Shown: in pieces, positions 7,530-16,663 of the stretch | Position numbering within the stretch: the first letter of the stretch is position 1 | How the letters are laid out: each line of letters opens with the position of its first letter | Assembly (NCBI RefSeq): GCF_000767615.3 | Contig: NZ_CP009553.3 | Coordinates: 3,720,001-3,784,000 of the forward strand | DNA: 64,000 bases | DNA from: Pandoraea pnomenusa | GTDB lineage: Bacteria > Pseudomonadota > Gammaproteobacteria > Burkholderiales > Burkholderiaceae | Reading direction: 5' to 3' | Translations under genes and position numbers: made by a program | The notes under the pieces: generated by a model | What the model was told of the DNA's origin: nothing | The model's input: the letters and a program-made list of their open reading frames with translations, nothing else | Database searches by the model: none

Positions 7530-9143
7530 TTACTTCTTCTTGCCGCCCTTGCTGCCGCCCGCCAGATACCGCTCGTTGTACTCATCCATGAGTTTGCGCA
7601 CCGTCGCGCCGATCTGGATGTAGTCGGGCTCGTTCAGGTTGGCAAGCGACACGCGGCCCGACGGGTGGAGTGTGCCGAAGCCTCTCCCGGGCAGCAGCAC
7701 GACGCCACTTTCCTTGGCGAGACGGAACAGCACCTCCGACGGATCGATCGTCTTCATGAACCAATCGACGAAGCCCTTGCTGTAGATCTTCGTGCCCAAT
7801 ACCTCGAGATCGAGAATGTTGTAGTAGTCGACTGCGTTCGGCCCTGTCTCCTCCGTGATGCCGGCCGCGCGATACATAACGGCCTTGCGCCGGCGGATGA
7901 TGCGCTTGACGGCGTGCTTGTAGGCTTCCGGCTCGTCCATCAGGCAGAACAGCGAGAAGAGCGCCATCTGCACCTGCTGCGGCGTCGACAGTCCGGCGGT
8001 GTGGTTGAGCGCCACGGCGCGGCTGTCAGCCACCAGACGGTCGATGAACTTGAGCTTTTCGGGTTCGGTCGTGATCGATGAGTAGCGGGCGTTGAGGCCC
8101 TCGCGCTGCGCCTTGGGCAGCTTGGCGATCCTGTCGTCGAGCAGATTCTTCTCGTGGGTGGCGATCGCGCCCAGGCGCCAGCCCGTCGCACCGAAATACT
8201 TTGAATACGAGTAGACGAGAATGGTGTTGTAAGGCGCGATGGCGAACAGCGAGCGGAAGTCGTCTGCAAACGTGCCGTAAACGTCGTCGGTAAGGATGAT
8301 GAGATCCGGGCGCTTCTTGACGATGCCGGCCAGATGTTCGAGCGAGGCGTCGTCGAGCTTGACCGACGGCGGGTTGCTCGGATTCACCAGGAAGAATGCC
8401 TTGATCTTCGGGTCGAGCAGCTTGTCGAGCTCCTTCTTCGAGTATTGCCAGCCCAGCGCCGGATCGGCGTTCAGGTTCACCTCGTGCAACTGATAGTCCG
8501 CCAACTCCGGAATCTCGATGTACGGCGTGAAGATCGGCATGCCCAGCGCGATGGCGTCGCCCGCCTGCAGCAGATGGTTCGTCTTGAGTGTGTTGAACAG
8601 GTACGTCATGGCCGCCGTGCCGCCTTCGACCGCGAACACGTCGAAGTTGCCCACGAACGGGTGCTTGCCGACCATCTCCCGGCGCAGGTATTTCGCGGCG
8701 ATCTTCTCGGTGTTGCGAAGCATGCGGTCAGGCACCGGGTAGTTGCAGCCGAGAATGCCGTGCACCATCTCCGTGAGGAAGTCTTCGACGACGAGCCCCA
8801 TCTGGTCGCGGACATACGAGATCGCCTTCTCGAGAAACTTCACGCCCGGCGCGTGCTGATTCTCGCGCGCGAAGTCCAGCCAACGGGCCTCGACGCCCTT
8901 GCCCGGCGGAATGCCGCCGACGCCTTCGGGCATGTAGGTGAACTGGCGCTGCGCCTCCGACAGCGCGAACAGGCCCAGTTGGAAGAAGCCGTGACGCGGT
9001 TCGAGCGCGAGGAAATTCGGGTTGCCGCGGCCGGCGTTCAGCATCGAGCGCTGCGCGCCGTTGTCCTGCGCGAGTTCGATCAGCGTGTCCTTGAATTCGA
9101 ACGGGCTGAGTTTGGCGAGTGCGTCGAGTTCCTTCGATTTCAT
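7530..9143 (-). CDS. asdA: Aspartate 4-decarboxylase (bifunctional aspartate aminotransferase / beta-decarboxylase)
   Basis: PLP enzyme that converts L-aspartate to L-alanine and CO2; the family also has some aminotransferase activity and forms large oligomers. 537 residues, matching the roughly 530 of characterised AsdA proteins. The PLP lysine is K315 in YSYSKYFGATGWRLG, at the same number as in characterised Pseudomonas AsdA. The start region GRGNPNFLALEPRHGFFQLG and the NPSNPPSV segment are also typical. ATG at 9143 has GGAGAA upstream; a longer in-frame leader to 9194 is not convincing. Two AspT-type antiporter genes lie upstream on the same strand, so the product alanine is probably exchanged for external aspartate. 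The C-terminus is Lys/Gly-rich. Confidence 0.95.
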   Translation of the reverse strand: MKSKELDALAKLSPFEFKDTLIELAQDNGAQRSMLNAGRGNPNFLALEPRHGFFQLGLFALSEAQRQFTYMPEGVGGIPPGKGVEARWLDFARENQHAPGVKFLEKAISYVRDQMGLVVEDFLTEMVHGILGCNYPVPDRMLRNTEKIAAKYLRREMVGKHPFVGNFDVFAVEGGTAAMTYLFNTLKTNHLLQAGDAIALGMPIFTPYIEIPELADYQLHEVNLNADPALGWQYSKKELDKLLDPKIKAFFLVNPSNPPSVKLDDASLEHLAGIVKKRPDLIILTDDVYGTFADDFRSLFAIAPYNTILVYSYSKYFGATGWRLGAIATHEKNLLDDRIAKLPKAQREGLNARYSSITTEPEKLKFIDRLVADSRAVALNHTAGLSTPQQVQMALFSLFCLMDEPEAYKHAVKRIIRRRKAVMYRAAGITEETGPNAVDYYNILDLEVLGTKIYSKGFVDWFMKTIDPSEVLFRLAKESGVVLLPGRGFGTLHPSGRVSLANLNEPDYIQIGATVRKLMDEYNERYLAGGSKGGKKK

Positions 9144-9195
9144 AGCAATTTCTCCATGAACAACCAGTAACAACCGATGACGAATCCGTCGCAAG

Positions 9196-9217
9196 GGCCT
9201 GACGCGTGCGTCAGGCC
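9196..9217. other. Perfect 10-bp palindrome between aspT and asdA
   Basis: GGCCTGACGC (9196-9205), GT, GCGTCAGGCC (9208-9217). It is in the 135-base space between the end of aspT and the start of asdA. No T-run follows on either strand. It could be an mRNA stabilising hairpin or an operator. Confidence 0.45.
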
Positions 9218-9278
9218 GGGGGAAGACGACGGACGATCCGGGCGAATGTCCTCACGGCATCCGGCCTTGGGCCCGCCG

Positions 9279-10964
9279 CTAGGCGAGCGACACGACCAGC
9301 GGTCCGAGCAGCGTGAGCAGCACGTTGGCAATGGCATACGTAATGGCGAACGGCACCGTCGGTATGTTGCTCTCGGCTTTGTCGAGAATCTCGCCGAAGG
9401 CGGGGTTCGCACTGCGCGACCCCGACAATGCGCCGGCCAGAATGGCGACGTTGTCGTAGCGCAGCACGTAGCGCCCGAACAGGTACGTGAGCAACAGCGG
9501 CACGATGGTGACGATGACGCCGGCGATAAAGATCGACACACCGCTTTGCTGCAGCGTCTGCCACGCCTGCGCGCCGGCGGAAAGCCCCACGCAGGTCACG
9601 AACGTGGCCAGACCTAGTTCCTTGAGCAACGAACTCGCCGCGAGCGGCATGGCGCCGAACGTCGGGTGCTTGCCGCGCAGCCATCCGAACACCAGCCCCG
9701 CGAGCAGCGCCCCACCACCGCTGCCGAGCGTGAGCGGAATACCGCCGACCTTGACGACGATGTAGCCGATGAGCAAACCGACCACGATGCCGATGCCCAT
9801 GTACACATAGTCGGTCTTCACGGAATAGGCCACGGGATAGCCGGCCTCCTTCGCGGCGCGTTGCACGTCGCTGTCGGCGCCGTATAGGGTCACCACGTCG
9901 CCGTGGTACACAACGGTGTCGTCGAGCACGGGCACGGGCTGTCCCATGCGCATGATCTTCGCGATGTACACGCCGTGCTTGACGTCGCGCTCGACGCCCG
10001 CCTTGAGTTCGCCCAGCGTCTTGCCGTTGCCGCCCTTTCGGGCGAACACCACCTCCTGCATGCGCAGCGCGATATCGAGGTCCTGCGACGGGCGCTGCTC
10101 GTCGCCGAGCAGGCGCCACGCGTCGGTGGCGGCCTCGCGGCGCCCGATGAGCATCACGTCGTCGCCCGCCTCGAGCACCAGATCGTCGGTCGCGATGATG
10201 ATCTTGCCCTTGCGCCGCAGGCGCTCGATGGTCACGCCGTCGGTCAGCTGCTTCTCGACGTCGATCACCCGCTTGCCCGCGCCGGTCGTCACCCGATACA
10301 CGCGACCGACGAGCGCCGGCAGCGAATCGACCTGATCGGCCGACAGCACGGCACGTCCGCCGGCCATCGCGAGCTCGGCCTTCTTCGCGTCTTCCTTGAG
10401 CGTTCGGCCCATGAGCCTGGGCACAAGCGACGCGCACACAATGATCGCCCCCAGGCTGCCGAAGATGTACGTCACGGCGTAGCCGATGGCCACCTCCGAC
10501 TGCAGCCGCTTGACTTCGTCGACCGACAGGCCGAGGCGCGAGATGGCATCGCCCGCCGTGCCGATGATGGCCGATTGCGTAAGTCCCCCCCCGGCCACGC
10601 CTGCGGCAAGCCCCTTGTCGAAGCCGAAGAGCTTCGCGCAGATGAGCACCGTGACGAGGCCCGACGCCGCGAGGAACACCGCCATGGCGATCTCGCGCAG
10701 CGTCTTGCGCGAGAGCGAGCTGAAGAACTGCGGGCCGCTCTCGTAGCCCACGGCGTAGATGAACAGCGCGAACATGATGCTCTTCACACCCGCGTCCACC
10801 GAAATGCCGATCTGGGAGACGACGACGGCCACCAGCAGCGAGCCGCCAACGCCTCCCAACTGGAACGAGCCGAATTTGATCGCCCCGATGGCGTACCCGA
10901 GGGCGAGCGACAGAAAGATCGCGACCTCCGGGACATGATTGAGAATCGAATGTACTAGTTCCAC
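9279..10964 (-). CDS. aspT: Aspartate:alanine antiporter AspT (AAE family), copy 1
   Basis: 561 residues, the usual length of AspT. It exchanges external aspartate for internal alanine; with AsdA the cycle consumes a cytoplasmic proton and moves charge, so it generates proton-motive force and acid resistance. The layout is typical: an N-terminal block of hydrophobic helices, two hydrophilic RCK/TrkA-C-like domains in the middle (about residues 205-375), then a second helical block, with the AspT duplication motif SGGGALLAGLVFGW and the GGGLTQSAIIGTAGDAI segment. The start codon is GTG at 10964 with GGAGG close upstream. A second, different AspT gene lies directly upstream. Confidence 0.93.
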   Translation of the reverse strand: MELVHSILNHVPEVAIFLSLALGYAIGAIKFGSFQLGGVGGSLLVAVVVSQIGISVDAGVKSIMFALFIYAVGYESGPQFFSSLSRKTLREIAMAVFLAASGLVTVLICAKLFGFDKGLAAGVAGGGLTQSAIIGTAGDAISRLGLSVDEVKRLQSEVAIGYAVTYIFGSLGAIIVCASLVPRLMGRTLKEDAKKAELAMAGGRAVLSADQVDSLPALVGRVYRVTTGAGKRVIDVEKQLTDGVTIERLRRKGKIIIATDDLVLEAGDDVMLIGRREAATDAWRLLGDEQRPSQDLDIALRMQEVVFARKGGNGKTLGELKAGVERDVKHGVYIAKIMRMGQPVPVLDDTVVYHGDVVTLYGADSDVQRAAKEAGYPVAYSVKTDYVYMGIGIVVGLLIGYIVVKVGGIPLTLGSGGGALLAGLVFGWLRGKHPTFGAMPLAASSLLKELGLATFVTCVGLSAGAQAWQTLQQSGVSIFIAGVIVTIVPLLLTYLFGRYVLRYDNVAILAGALSGSRSANPAFGEILDKAESNIPTVPFAITYAIANVLLTLLGPLVVSLA

Positions 10965-11120
10965 CGCAGAACCTCCGTCAAGAAATGGGGGCGGCGCGCG
11001 GCGCGCCCCGGATCGTGTCCGTGAGGCCGTCGTTTGCCGATGAATTCTTGCGTCCTTCCCTGCTTGCCCCGCACACCGGGATGCGTTGTCGAGGCTTGAA
11101 CCGTGCGACGTGGCCGACGA

Positions 11121-12809
11121 TCAACGCGCGAACTGATGGGCCACGAATACCACCGCCGGCCCCATGAGCGGCAGCAGCACATTCGACAGTGCATAGGTCA
11201 CCGTGTATCCCACCACCGGCAATGCGCTGTCCGCCGTTTGCACCACCGCGCTGATCGCGGGCGTGCTCGCCTGCTGACCCGCAATCGCACCGATCAGAAT
11301 CGGCCCGTCGATGCGCAGCAGCTTGTGGCCGACCCAGAGCGACACCAGCGCGGGCACGAGCGACACGCAGATCCCGATGACCGGCAACGCCAGCCCGTGC
11401 TCGCGCAGCAATACGGCCGCCTGGGGTCCGGCCGACAAGCCGACGCACACCACGAAGACGGCCAGACCGAGATCCTTGAGCAATTCGTACGCTGCCGGCG
11501 GAAACGTACCCCATGTCGGACGCCGCGAGAGCAGCCAGCCACTGGCCAGTCCGCTGAGCAACGCGCCCCCGCCCGAGCCAAGGGTCATCGGAACACCGCC
11601 GATGCGCACCGACAGATGGCCGATGCACAGGCCCACGATCAACGCGAGCCCCACGAACACGAGACTCGTCTTGTTACCGTGCGGCACCGGCTTGCCGAGC
11701 ACCTCGCCAGCGCGCTCGACATCGCTTTGCAGCCCCTGCAGCGTCACGACGTCGCCAATCTGCAGCGCGATCTTTCCGAGCGAGGGCAATTGCAGGCCCA
11801 TGCGCTTCACGGACTTGACGAAGACGCCGTGGCGCACCTCCAGCGGCGCTTCGCGGCGCAATTCGGCGACCGTACGTCCCTCGGCGGCCTTGTTCGTCAT
11901 GACATAGTCGCGCTCGACGAGCACGATCTCGTTGGTCTGCGTACCCGCCACTTCCGGGCCCACGAGCGCATGCGCTTCGAGCATGGCGTCGCGGCGCCCG
12001 ACGAGAAGCAGTTCGTCGTCCACCTCCAGCACGAGCGGCTGGGCGACCGCCACCGCCGACGCGGCGCGCCACACGCGCTCGACCGCCACCCGCCCTTCGA
12101 ACGCGCCTTCGACGGCCGCCACGGTCAGGCCGGGATGCGCGACGCGATAGCTGCGCCCCACCAGATCGGGAGCGGCAGGCGCCCCGAGCGTGTCGCCGTT
12201 GTCCTCGTCCATCTCGCGCGCGAGCCGCGCGCTGTCCTGCTTGAGATCGATACCCAGCAACTTCGGCGCCAGCAAATTGGTGAAGAGCACGATCGTGATC
12301 AGACCGAAAACGTAGGTAAGCGTGTAGGCCGTCACCACGTTCGCCTGCCAGGTGCTGAAATTGTCCGGCGCGAGGCCGAGGCGGTTGAGCGCTTCGATGG
12401 CCGTGCCCACCATCGCCGACTCGGTCGCGGCACCCGCCGCGAGACCGCCGGCCGTGCCCGGATCGAGCCCCAGCACCTTCACCGCGATCATCACGATGCC
12501 GAACACGAACACCACTTCGATTATGGAGAGCACGCCGAAGCGCAGCCCGCGCAGGTTCAGGTTCTCCACGAACTGAGGCCCGGCGGAAAAACCCATCGCG
12601 AAAATGAAAAGGGCGAATGCAAAATCCTTGAGCGACCCCTCTGCCATGCAGCCGGTCTGCCCGACAAGCAGCGCAACGAGCAACGCACCGCACACGCCAC
12701 CGAGCTGAATCGGGCCAAGCCTGATGCGTCCGAGCCACTGGCCCAGCACCACACAGACGAACACGGTGATCAACGGCACGGCATCGAACAGCGGAATCGA
12801 ACACTGCAT
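11121..12809 (-). CDS. Aspartate:alanine antiporter family protein, copy 2 (AspT paralogue)
   Basis: 562 residues with the same plan as the copy at 9279-10964: helical block, two RCK-like domains, helical block, with SGGGALLSGLASGWL in the second block and LAAGAATESAMVGTAIEAL where copy 1 has a GGGLTQSAI segment. The two are clearly related but far from identical, so this is an old duplication rather than a recent copy. ATG at 12809 has an AGGAG ribosome site. It is the first gene of the presumed aspT2-aspT1-asdA operon (gaps of 156 and 135 bases). The paralogues may form a heteromer or have different substrates; the sequence does not decide this. Confidence 0.9.
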   Translation of the reverse strand: MQCSIPLFDAVPLITVFVCVVLGQWLGRIRLGPIQLGGVCGALLVALLVGQTGCMAEGSLKDFAFALFIFAMGFSAGPQFVENLNLRGLRFGVLSIIEVVFVFGIVMIAVKVLGLDPGTAGGLAAGAATESAMVGTAIEALNRLGLAPDNFSTWQANVVTAYTLTYVFGLITIVLFTNLLAPKLLGIDLKQDSARLAREMDEDNGDTLGAPAAPDLVGRSYRVAHPGLTVAAVEGAFEGRVAVERVWRAASAVAVAQPLVLEVDDELLLVGRRDAMLEAHALVGPEVAGTQTNEIVLVERDYVMTNKAAEGRTVAELRREAPLEVRHGVFVKSVKRMGLQLPSLGKIALQIGDVVTLQGLQSDVERAGEVLGKPVPHGNKTSLVFVGLALIVGLCIGHLSVRIGGVPMTLGSGGGALLSGLASGWLLSRRPTWGTFPPAAYELLKDLGLAVFVVCVGLSAGPQAAVLLREHGLALPVIGICVSLVPALVSLWVGHKLLRIDGPILIGAIAGQQASTPAISAVVQTADSALPVVGYTVTYALSNVLLPLMGPAVVFVAHQFAR

Positions 12810-13628
12810 ACAGGCTCCTGCCTAAGGTGCACGATGAATCCCCGGGGGATCCACAACCGACGATACGACGAGCTTCGCAACGCAACCGGCTCACACCGGG
12901 CTTCCTGGTGCGGGTCGGGTCAGGGAAAATTCAGAAGACGACAGATCCCATGTCGCGCGACATGCGGATCGAGACAGCAGACCGGTATCTCCGGCCTAAC
13001 CAGCTTGAGCATTGCACCTCGGCGTGAATCCGCCGGGCAATGTTGTGGGAACCACGAGATACCGGGAGACGAGGCGTATCCGGCAAAGGACACTTCGGTC
13101 AAAGCGTACGACGTTCATAGCGGATCCCAAGACGTTGAGACAACCCGATAATCGATGACGCTCGCCCCCTCCCGGAAGCCTTCAGGCGATACACCTCCAG
13201 TCACATGCGACGCATTGCAGTACTTTGCGCACATGCGCGATTCGCGCAACGGAACACATCAGTAATAAAAATTACGCGATCTGCGACTGTTCCGCGTTTC
13301 GTGGCGACGCGGTGTCGGCATAGTGTTGTTCAACGCTCTGGACGTGTCAATATGTTTCGCGTAACAAGCGCGCCGCGTGCGTGTCGATTGCTGTACGCAT
13401 CGCGTTGAATTGGAATACTGACTAATATTCGTGCCCCCATAGGACCGCGCCGAGATGTCGATGAAGTCGATGAAGTCGCGGCACAGCGGTATCGGAAAGT
13501 TCGGTCGGCGGTCCGGGGGCGTCGTCCGCGAGGGTGAAAACGCTTCAAACAGGCGACTGACTGCGACGCCCTGTCACAGCCTTGTCACGCACGCATCGAA
13601 TGCGCGTCGGAAGCCAGCGGGAGGCACA
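12810..13628. other. 819-base region without a recognised gene
   Basis: Both flanking genes read leftwards. The left part should carry the promoter of the aspT2-aspT1-asdA operon. The middle is AT-richer than its surroundings, around 13260-13440. A 9-bp direct repeat (GATGAAGTC twice, 13460-13477) lies in the right part. Open frames here show no protein-like composition, and no known riboswitch or tRNA was recognised. Confidence 0.6.
13460..13477. repeat. 9-bp direct tandem repeat, two perfect units
   Basis: GATGAAGTC occurs twice head to tail, with a partial unit (GATGTC) just before it at 13454-13459. Confidence 0.6.
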
Positions 13629-14147
13629 TCATTCGGGTGCGCGAATTTCGTGGATCGTGCCCGGGCCCCAGCCGCTGCGATCCCACTTGCCCTCACGCAA
13701 CGTCCATTGATGCTCGCCGGTTTCTTCCCAGTGCGGGGCGGTGTAGCGCATGCCGGGACGCCTGGCTTCCATGTGACCGTCGACCCAGTCGTAGCGGCCG
13801 TCTTTCCATTGCCAATACCCCGGCACCCAGAACTGCCCTTTCGGTGCGGCGGGGGGATTCTCGAAGCGCGGCGGCGGCGGGCCTCGCTGCAACGTGACAT
13901 CGGCGAGCACGGGCAGGCTCGCCAGACACAATACGACAGCCAGCGCGTGGCGACGATGCACGCGTGACGTCGCGGCGCGCAGGACGCGTGTCGACAATGT
14001 CTGGAACGAGGAGCGCAGGGGGAACACGGTAGACAGGGTAGACGCGGGGGACGCTGTGGATGCAGAGGCGGACGAAGACGCACACACGGTGGGGAGCGAC
14101 GCAGACGACATACGCACACGGTCAATGATGGCGAGGAAGTTATGCAT
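13629..14147 (-). CDS. WXXGXW-repeat (YXWGXW) secreted protein; start uncertain
   Basis: The C-terminal 75 residues carry the repeat pattern of the WXXGXW/YXWGXW family: PGYWQWKDGRYDWVDGHMEA, then RPG and the W-x4-G-x-W-D ending, as in small envelope proteins of beta-proteobacteria. Their function is not known. The hydrophobic segment ALAVVLCLASLPVLADV is a signal peptide. In the frame starting at ATG 14147 it comes only after about 66 Ser/Thr/Ala-rich residues encoded partly by a degenerate 9-bp repeat (14029-14064). A GTG at 13961 would place the signal peptide at the true N-terminus and give 110 residues, the expected family size, but has no clear ribosome site. The long form is listed and the short form is favoured. 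Confidence 0.75.
   Translation of the reverse strand: MHNFLAIIDRVRMSSASLPTVCASSSASASTASPASTLSTVFPLRSSFQTLSTRVLRAATSRVHRRHALAVVLCLASLPVLADVTLQRGPPPPRFENPPAAPKGQFWVPGYWQWKDGRYDWVDGHMEARRPGMRYTAPHWEETGEHQWTLREGKWDRSGWGPGTIHEIRAPE
14029..14064. repeat. Degenerate 9-bp tandem repeat, four units
   Basis: GGTAGACAG, GGTAGACGC, GGGGGACGC and TGTGGATGC run in series in the 5' part of the long WXXGXW frame. This repeat origin argues that the corresponding protein segment may not be translated. Confidence 0.5.
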
Positions 14148-14244
14148 TGTACCGCCCGGACTTTATAATCGGGCGCACGCACAACCTGCCGCCGCGCGCG
14201 GCTTCCGACGGGGCCGCCATGAACGGTCGCCGCACCGACATCCC

Positions 14245-15576
14245 ATGAACCCTGCCCCCGCGGCCGCCGGTCACCGGCAATTGCTTCGCCTGGCGCTGCC
14301 GATCGTGCTCGCCAACCTCACCCAGCCCCTGCTTTCGGCCGTCGACACGGCGGTCGCCGGTCATCTGCCGGGGCCGGCCTATCTGGGCGGCGTTGCGCTC
14401 GGGGCACTGCTGCTGAACCTGATCTTCTGGGGCTTCTCGTTTCTGCGCATGGGCACCACCGGCCTCGCCGCGCAGGCATTCGGCGCACGCGACGCCCAGG
14501 GACTGCGCGACACCCTCGCCCGCGCGCTGGCGCTCGCGTTCCTCATCGGCGCGGCGCTGCTCCTGCTGCGTCATCCGCTCGTATCGCTCGGCGTGTCGTG
14601 GCTCGGCGGCAGCGAGCAGGTCCAGTCGCTCGCACGCGAATATGCGAGCATCCGCATCGTCGCCGCACCGCTCGCCCTGGGCAACTACGTCGTGCTCGGC
14701 TACCTGCTGGCGTGCCAGCGCGTGCGCCAGGGCCTGGCAGTGCAGGTATTTATCAATCTGGTGAACGTCGCGGCCGTGCTGGTCCTGGTGCGCGGCTTCG
14801 ATCAGGGCGTGGCAGGCATTGCCACGGCCACGGCGCTGGCCGATGTCCTGGGCTTCGCCCTGGGCGCCTGGTTGCTGTGGCGCTCGCGCACGCCCGGACT
14901 GGCGCCGCTGCGCCTGGCCACGCTCACGGAGCGCAGCGCCCTGTGGCGTCTGTTGCGCCTGAATGTCGATATCTTCCTGCGAACGCTGTTCCTGCAACTG
15001 GCGTTCGCCTGGTTCGCCCGGGTCGGCGCCCGGCTCGGCGACACCACCCTGGCGGCCAACGCCCTGTTGCTGAACTTCCAGACGTTCATGGCCTACGGTC
15101 TCGACGGCTTCGCGCATGCGGCCGAAGCGCTGGTCGGCGCCTACGTGGGCGCGCGCGAACGACAGGCATTGCTGCACGCGATCCGGCTGTCGCTGGGTTG
15201 GGCGCTGGCGTGCGCGAGCGGTTTCGCACTGGTCTATGCCGTAGCGGGCGGTGCGATCATCGACGCCCTCACCGACCAACCGGTGCTGCGCGAGACCGCG
15301 CGCGAATTCCTGCCGTGGGCCGTGCTCTCGCCGATCGTCGCCGTGTGGTGCTTTCAGCTCGACGGCGTGTTCATCGGTGCGACCCGAACCCGCGAGCTGC
15401 TCACTTCGTCGCTGGTCGGCTTGCTGGTGTTCGGTGCGGTCATGCCTTTCACGCTCGACGTCTGGGGCAATCACGGCCTGTGGGTCGCGCTCATGGCGTT
15501 TCTCGCCACGCGCGGCATCGTGCTCGGCGCGCTGCTGCCGCGCATCTGGCGCGGCCTGCCGCATCGGTCCGCCTGA
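14245..15576 (+). CDS. MATE-family (DinF-like) efflux transporter
   Basis: 443-residue inner-membrane protein with about twelve hydrophobic segments, built as two MatE repeats. The start LLRLALPIVLANLTQPLLSA followed by VDTAVAGHLPG is the typical first helix and loop of DinF-type MATE proteins, and a second such motif starts near LRLNVDIFLRTLFLQLAF. Such proteins expel organic cations or redox-active compounds in exchange for Na+ or H+. ATG at 14245 is chosen; the frame is open upstream but overlaps the divergent WXXGXW gene. The gene ends 67 bases from the convergent phosphatase gene, with no clear terminator between. Confidence 0.9.
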   Translation: MNPAPAAAGHRQLLRLALPIVLANLTQPLLSAVDTAVAGHLPGPAYLGGVALGALLLNLIFWGFSFLRMGTTGLAAQAFGARDAQGLRDTLARALALAFLIGAALLLLRHPLVSLGVSWLGGSEQVQSLAREYASIRIVAAPLALGNYVVLGYLLACQRVRQGLAVQVFINLVNVAAVLVLVRGFDQGVAGIATATALADVLGFALGAWLLWRSRTPGLAPLRLATLTERSALWRLLRLNVDIFLRTLFLQLAFAWFARVGARLGDTTLAANALLLNFQTFMAYGLDGFAHAAEALVGAYVGARERQALLHAIRLSLGWALACASGFALVYAVAGGAIIDALTDQPVLRETAREFLPWAVLSPIVAVWCFQLDGVFIGATRTRELLTSSLVGLLVFGAVMPFTLDVWGNHGLWVALMAFLATRGIVLGALLPRIWRGLPHRSA

Positions 15577-15643
15577 CCGGTCGCAATGCCGCAAGCACGC
15601 GCGGCGCCTGCCTTGGCGCGGCGGGGTGGCGTCGGCTGCGGAG

Positions 15644-16453
15644 TCAGTCGACGCCAATGCACGCCAGTGCGGCGGCGTGCAAGTCCGCGTTGGCCGCGGC
15701 GAGCACGCGCCCCTGCGAGGTGAGCGTGAGCGGCTTGCCGTCCCAGTCGGTGATCACGCCGCCGGCCGCCTCGATGACGGGTGCCACGGCCAGATAGTCG
15801 TAAGTTTGCAGCCCCGCCTCCATGACCAACTCGATGTGCCCGCTGGCGAGCAGACCATAGGCGTAGCAATCGCCTCCGAAACGGCGCCGACTGACCGCCT
15901 TCGTCAACCGCTCGAAGCGCGCGTATTCGGCGGCATCGAAAATGTCGGGCGACGTGGCGTACACGGTCGCATCGGCAAGCGTCCGGACCGGACTGGTGGT
16001 GCACACCTCGCCACCGAACCGGGCTTCGCACAGCCCCGCTGCGGCATCGTTGATGCCGATCCAGCGCTCCCCCGTTGCCGGAATGTCGATCACGCCGACG
16101 ACCGGCTTGCCGCGGTGCAGCAGCGCGAGCAGCGTGCCCCACAATGGGTGGCCGGTAATGAAACTGCGCGTGCCGTCGATCGGGTCGACCGACCAAACGT
16201 ACTCCGCATCGAGCCCGGTCTTGCCGAACTCCTCGCCCCAGATGCCGTGCGACGGATAGCGCGCCGCGATCCTGTCGCGAAGCGCGGTCTCGACCTCGCG
16301 GTCGGCGATCGTGACCGGACTCTCGTCCGCTTTGTCGTCCACGGCAAGACGACGGCGGAACCAACCCAGCGACAGCGGCCGCACGGCGTCGGCGAGCGAG
16401 GCGGCAAACGCCGCATATTCGGCGACGGCAGGGGTGGCGGGGGCGGACGACAT
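15644..16453 (-). CDS. hisN: Inositol-monophosphatase-family phosphatase, probably histidinol-phosphatase
   Basis: 269 residues of the Mg2+-dependent IMPase fold. Seen are the metal-binding motifs GEEFG (after RYPSHGIW) and DPIDGTRSFITGHPLWG, and the late WDGKPLTL segment. The variant FITGHPLWGTLLAL after DPIDGT is characteristic of the HisN branch, which hydrolyses histidinol phosphate in histidine biosynthesis, rather than of SuhB or CysQ. ATG at 16453 has AGGAGA upstream. The gene is not near other his genes, so the role is inferred from sequence. It diverges from the permease at 16664. Confidence 0.85.
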   Translation of the reverse strand: MSSAPATPAVAEYAAFAASLADAVRPLSLGWFRRRLAVDDKADESPVTIADREVETALRDRIAARYPSHGIWGEEFGKTGLDAEYVWSVDPIDGTRSFITGHPLWGTLLALLHRGKPVVGVIDIPATGERWIGINDAAAGLCEARFGGEVCTTSPVRTLADATVYATSPDIFDAAEYARFERLTKAVSRRRFGGDCYAYGLLASGHIELVMEAGLQTYDYLAVAPVIEAAGGVITDWDGKPLTLTSQGRVLAAANADLHAAALACIGVD

Positions 16454-16663
16454 ACACGATTCTCCTGCTGGGAAGCCACGCAAGGCGGCAACAATGGGAA
16501 ACGTTCCGTAAAACGTTCGATCAAGCGCGATCATACGCGCGTGTGGATGCGTCATTCTGCACCCGACGTATGACAAGCGCCCGAATCTGGTGCAAATTTG
16601 CTATGCTCGCGGCCTGATTCCGGGGGTGCCAGGCCCCGCTTGACCTCATCTCACAGGATTCCC

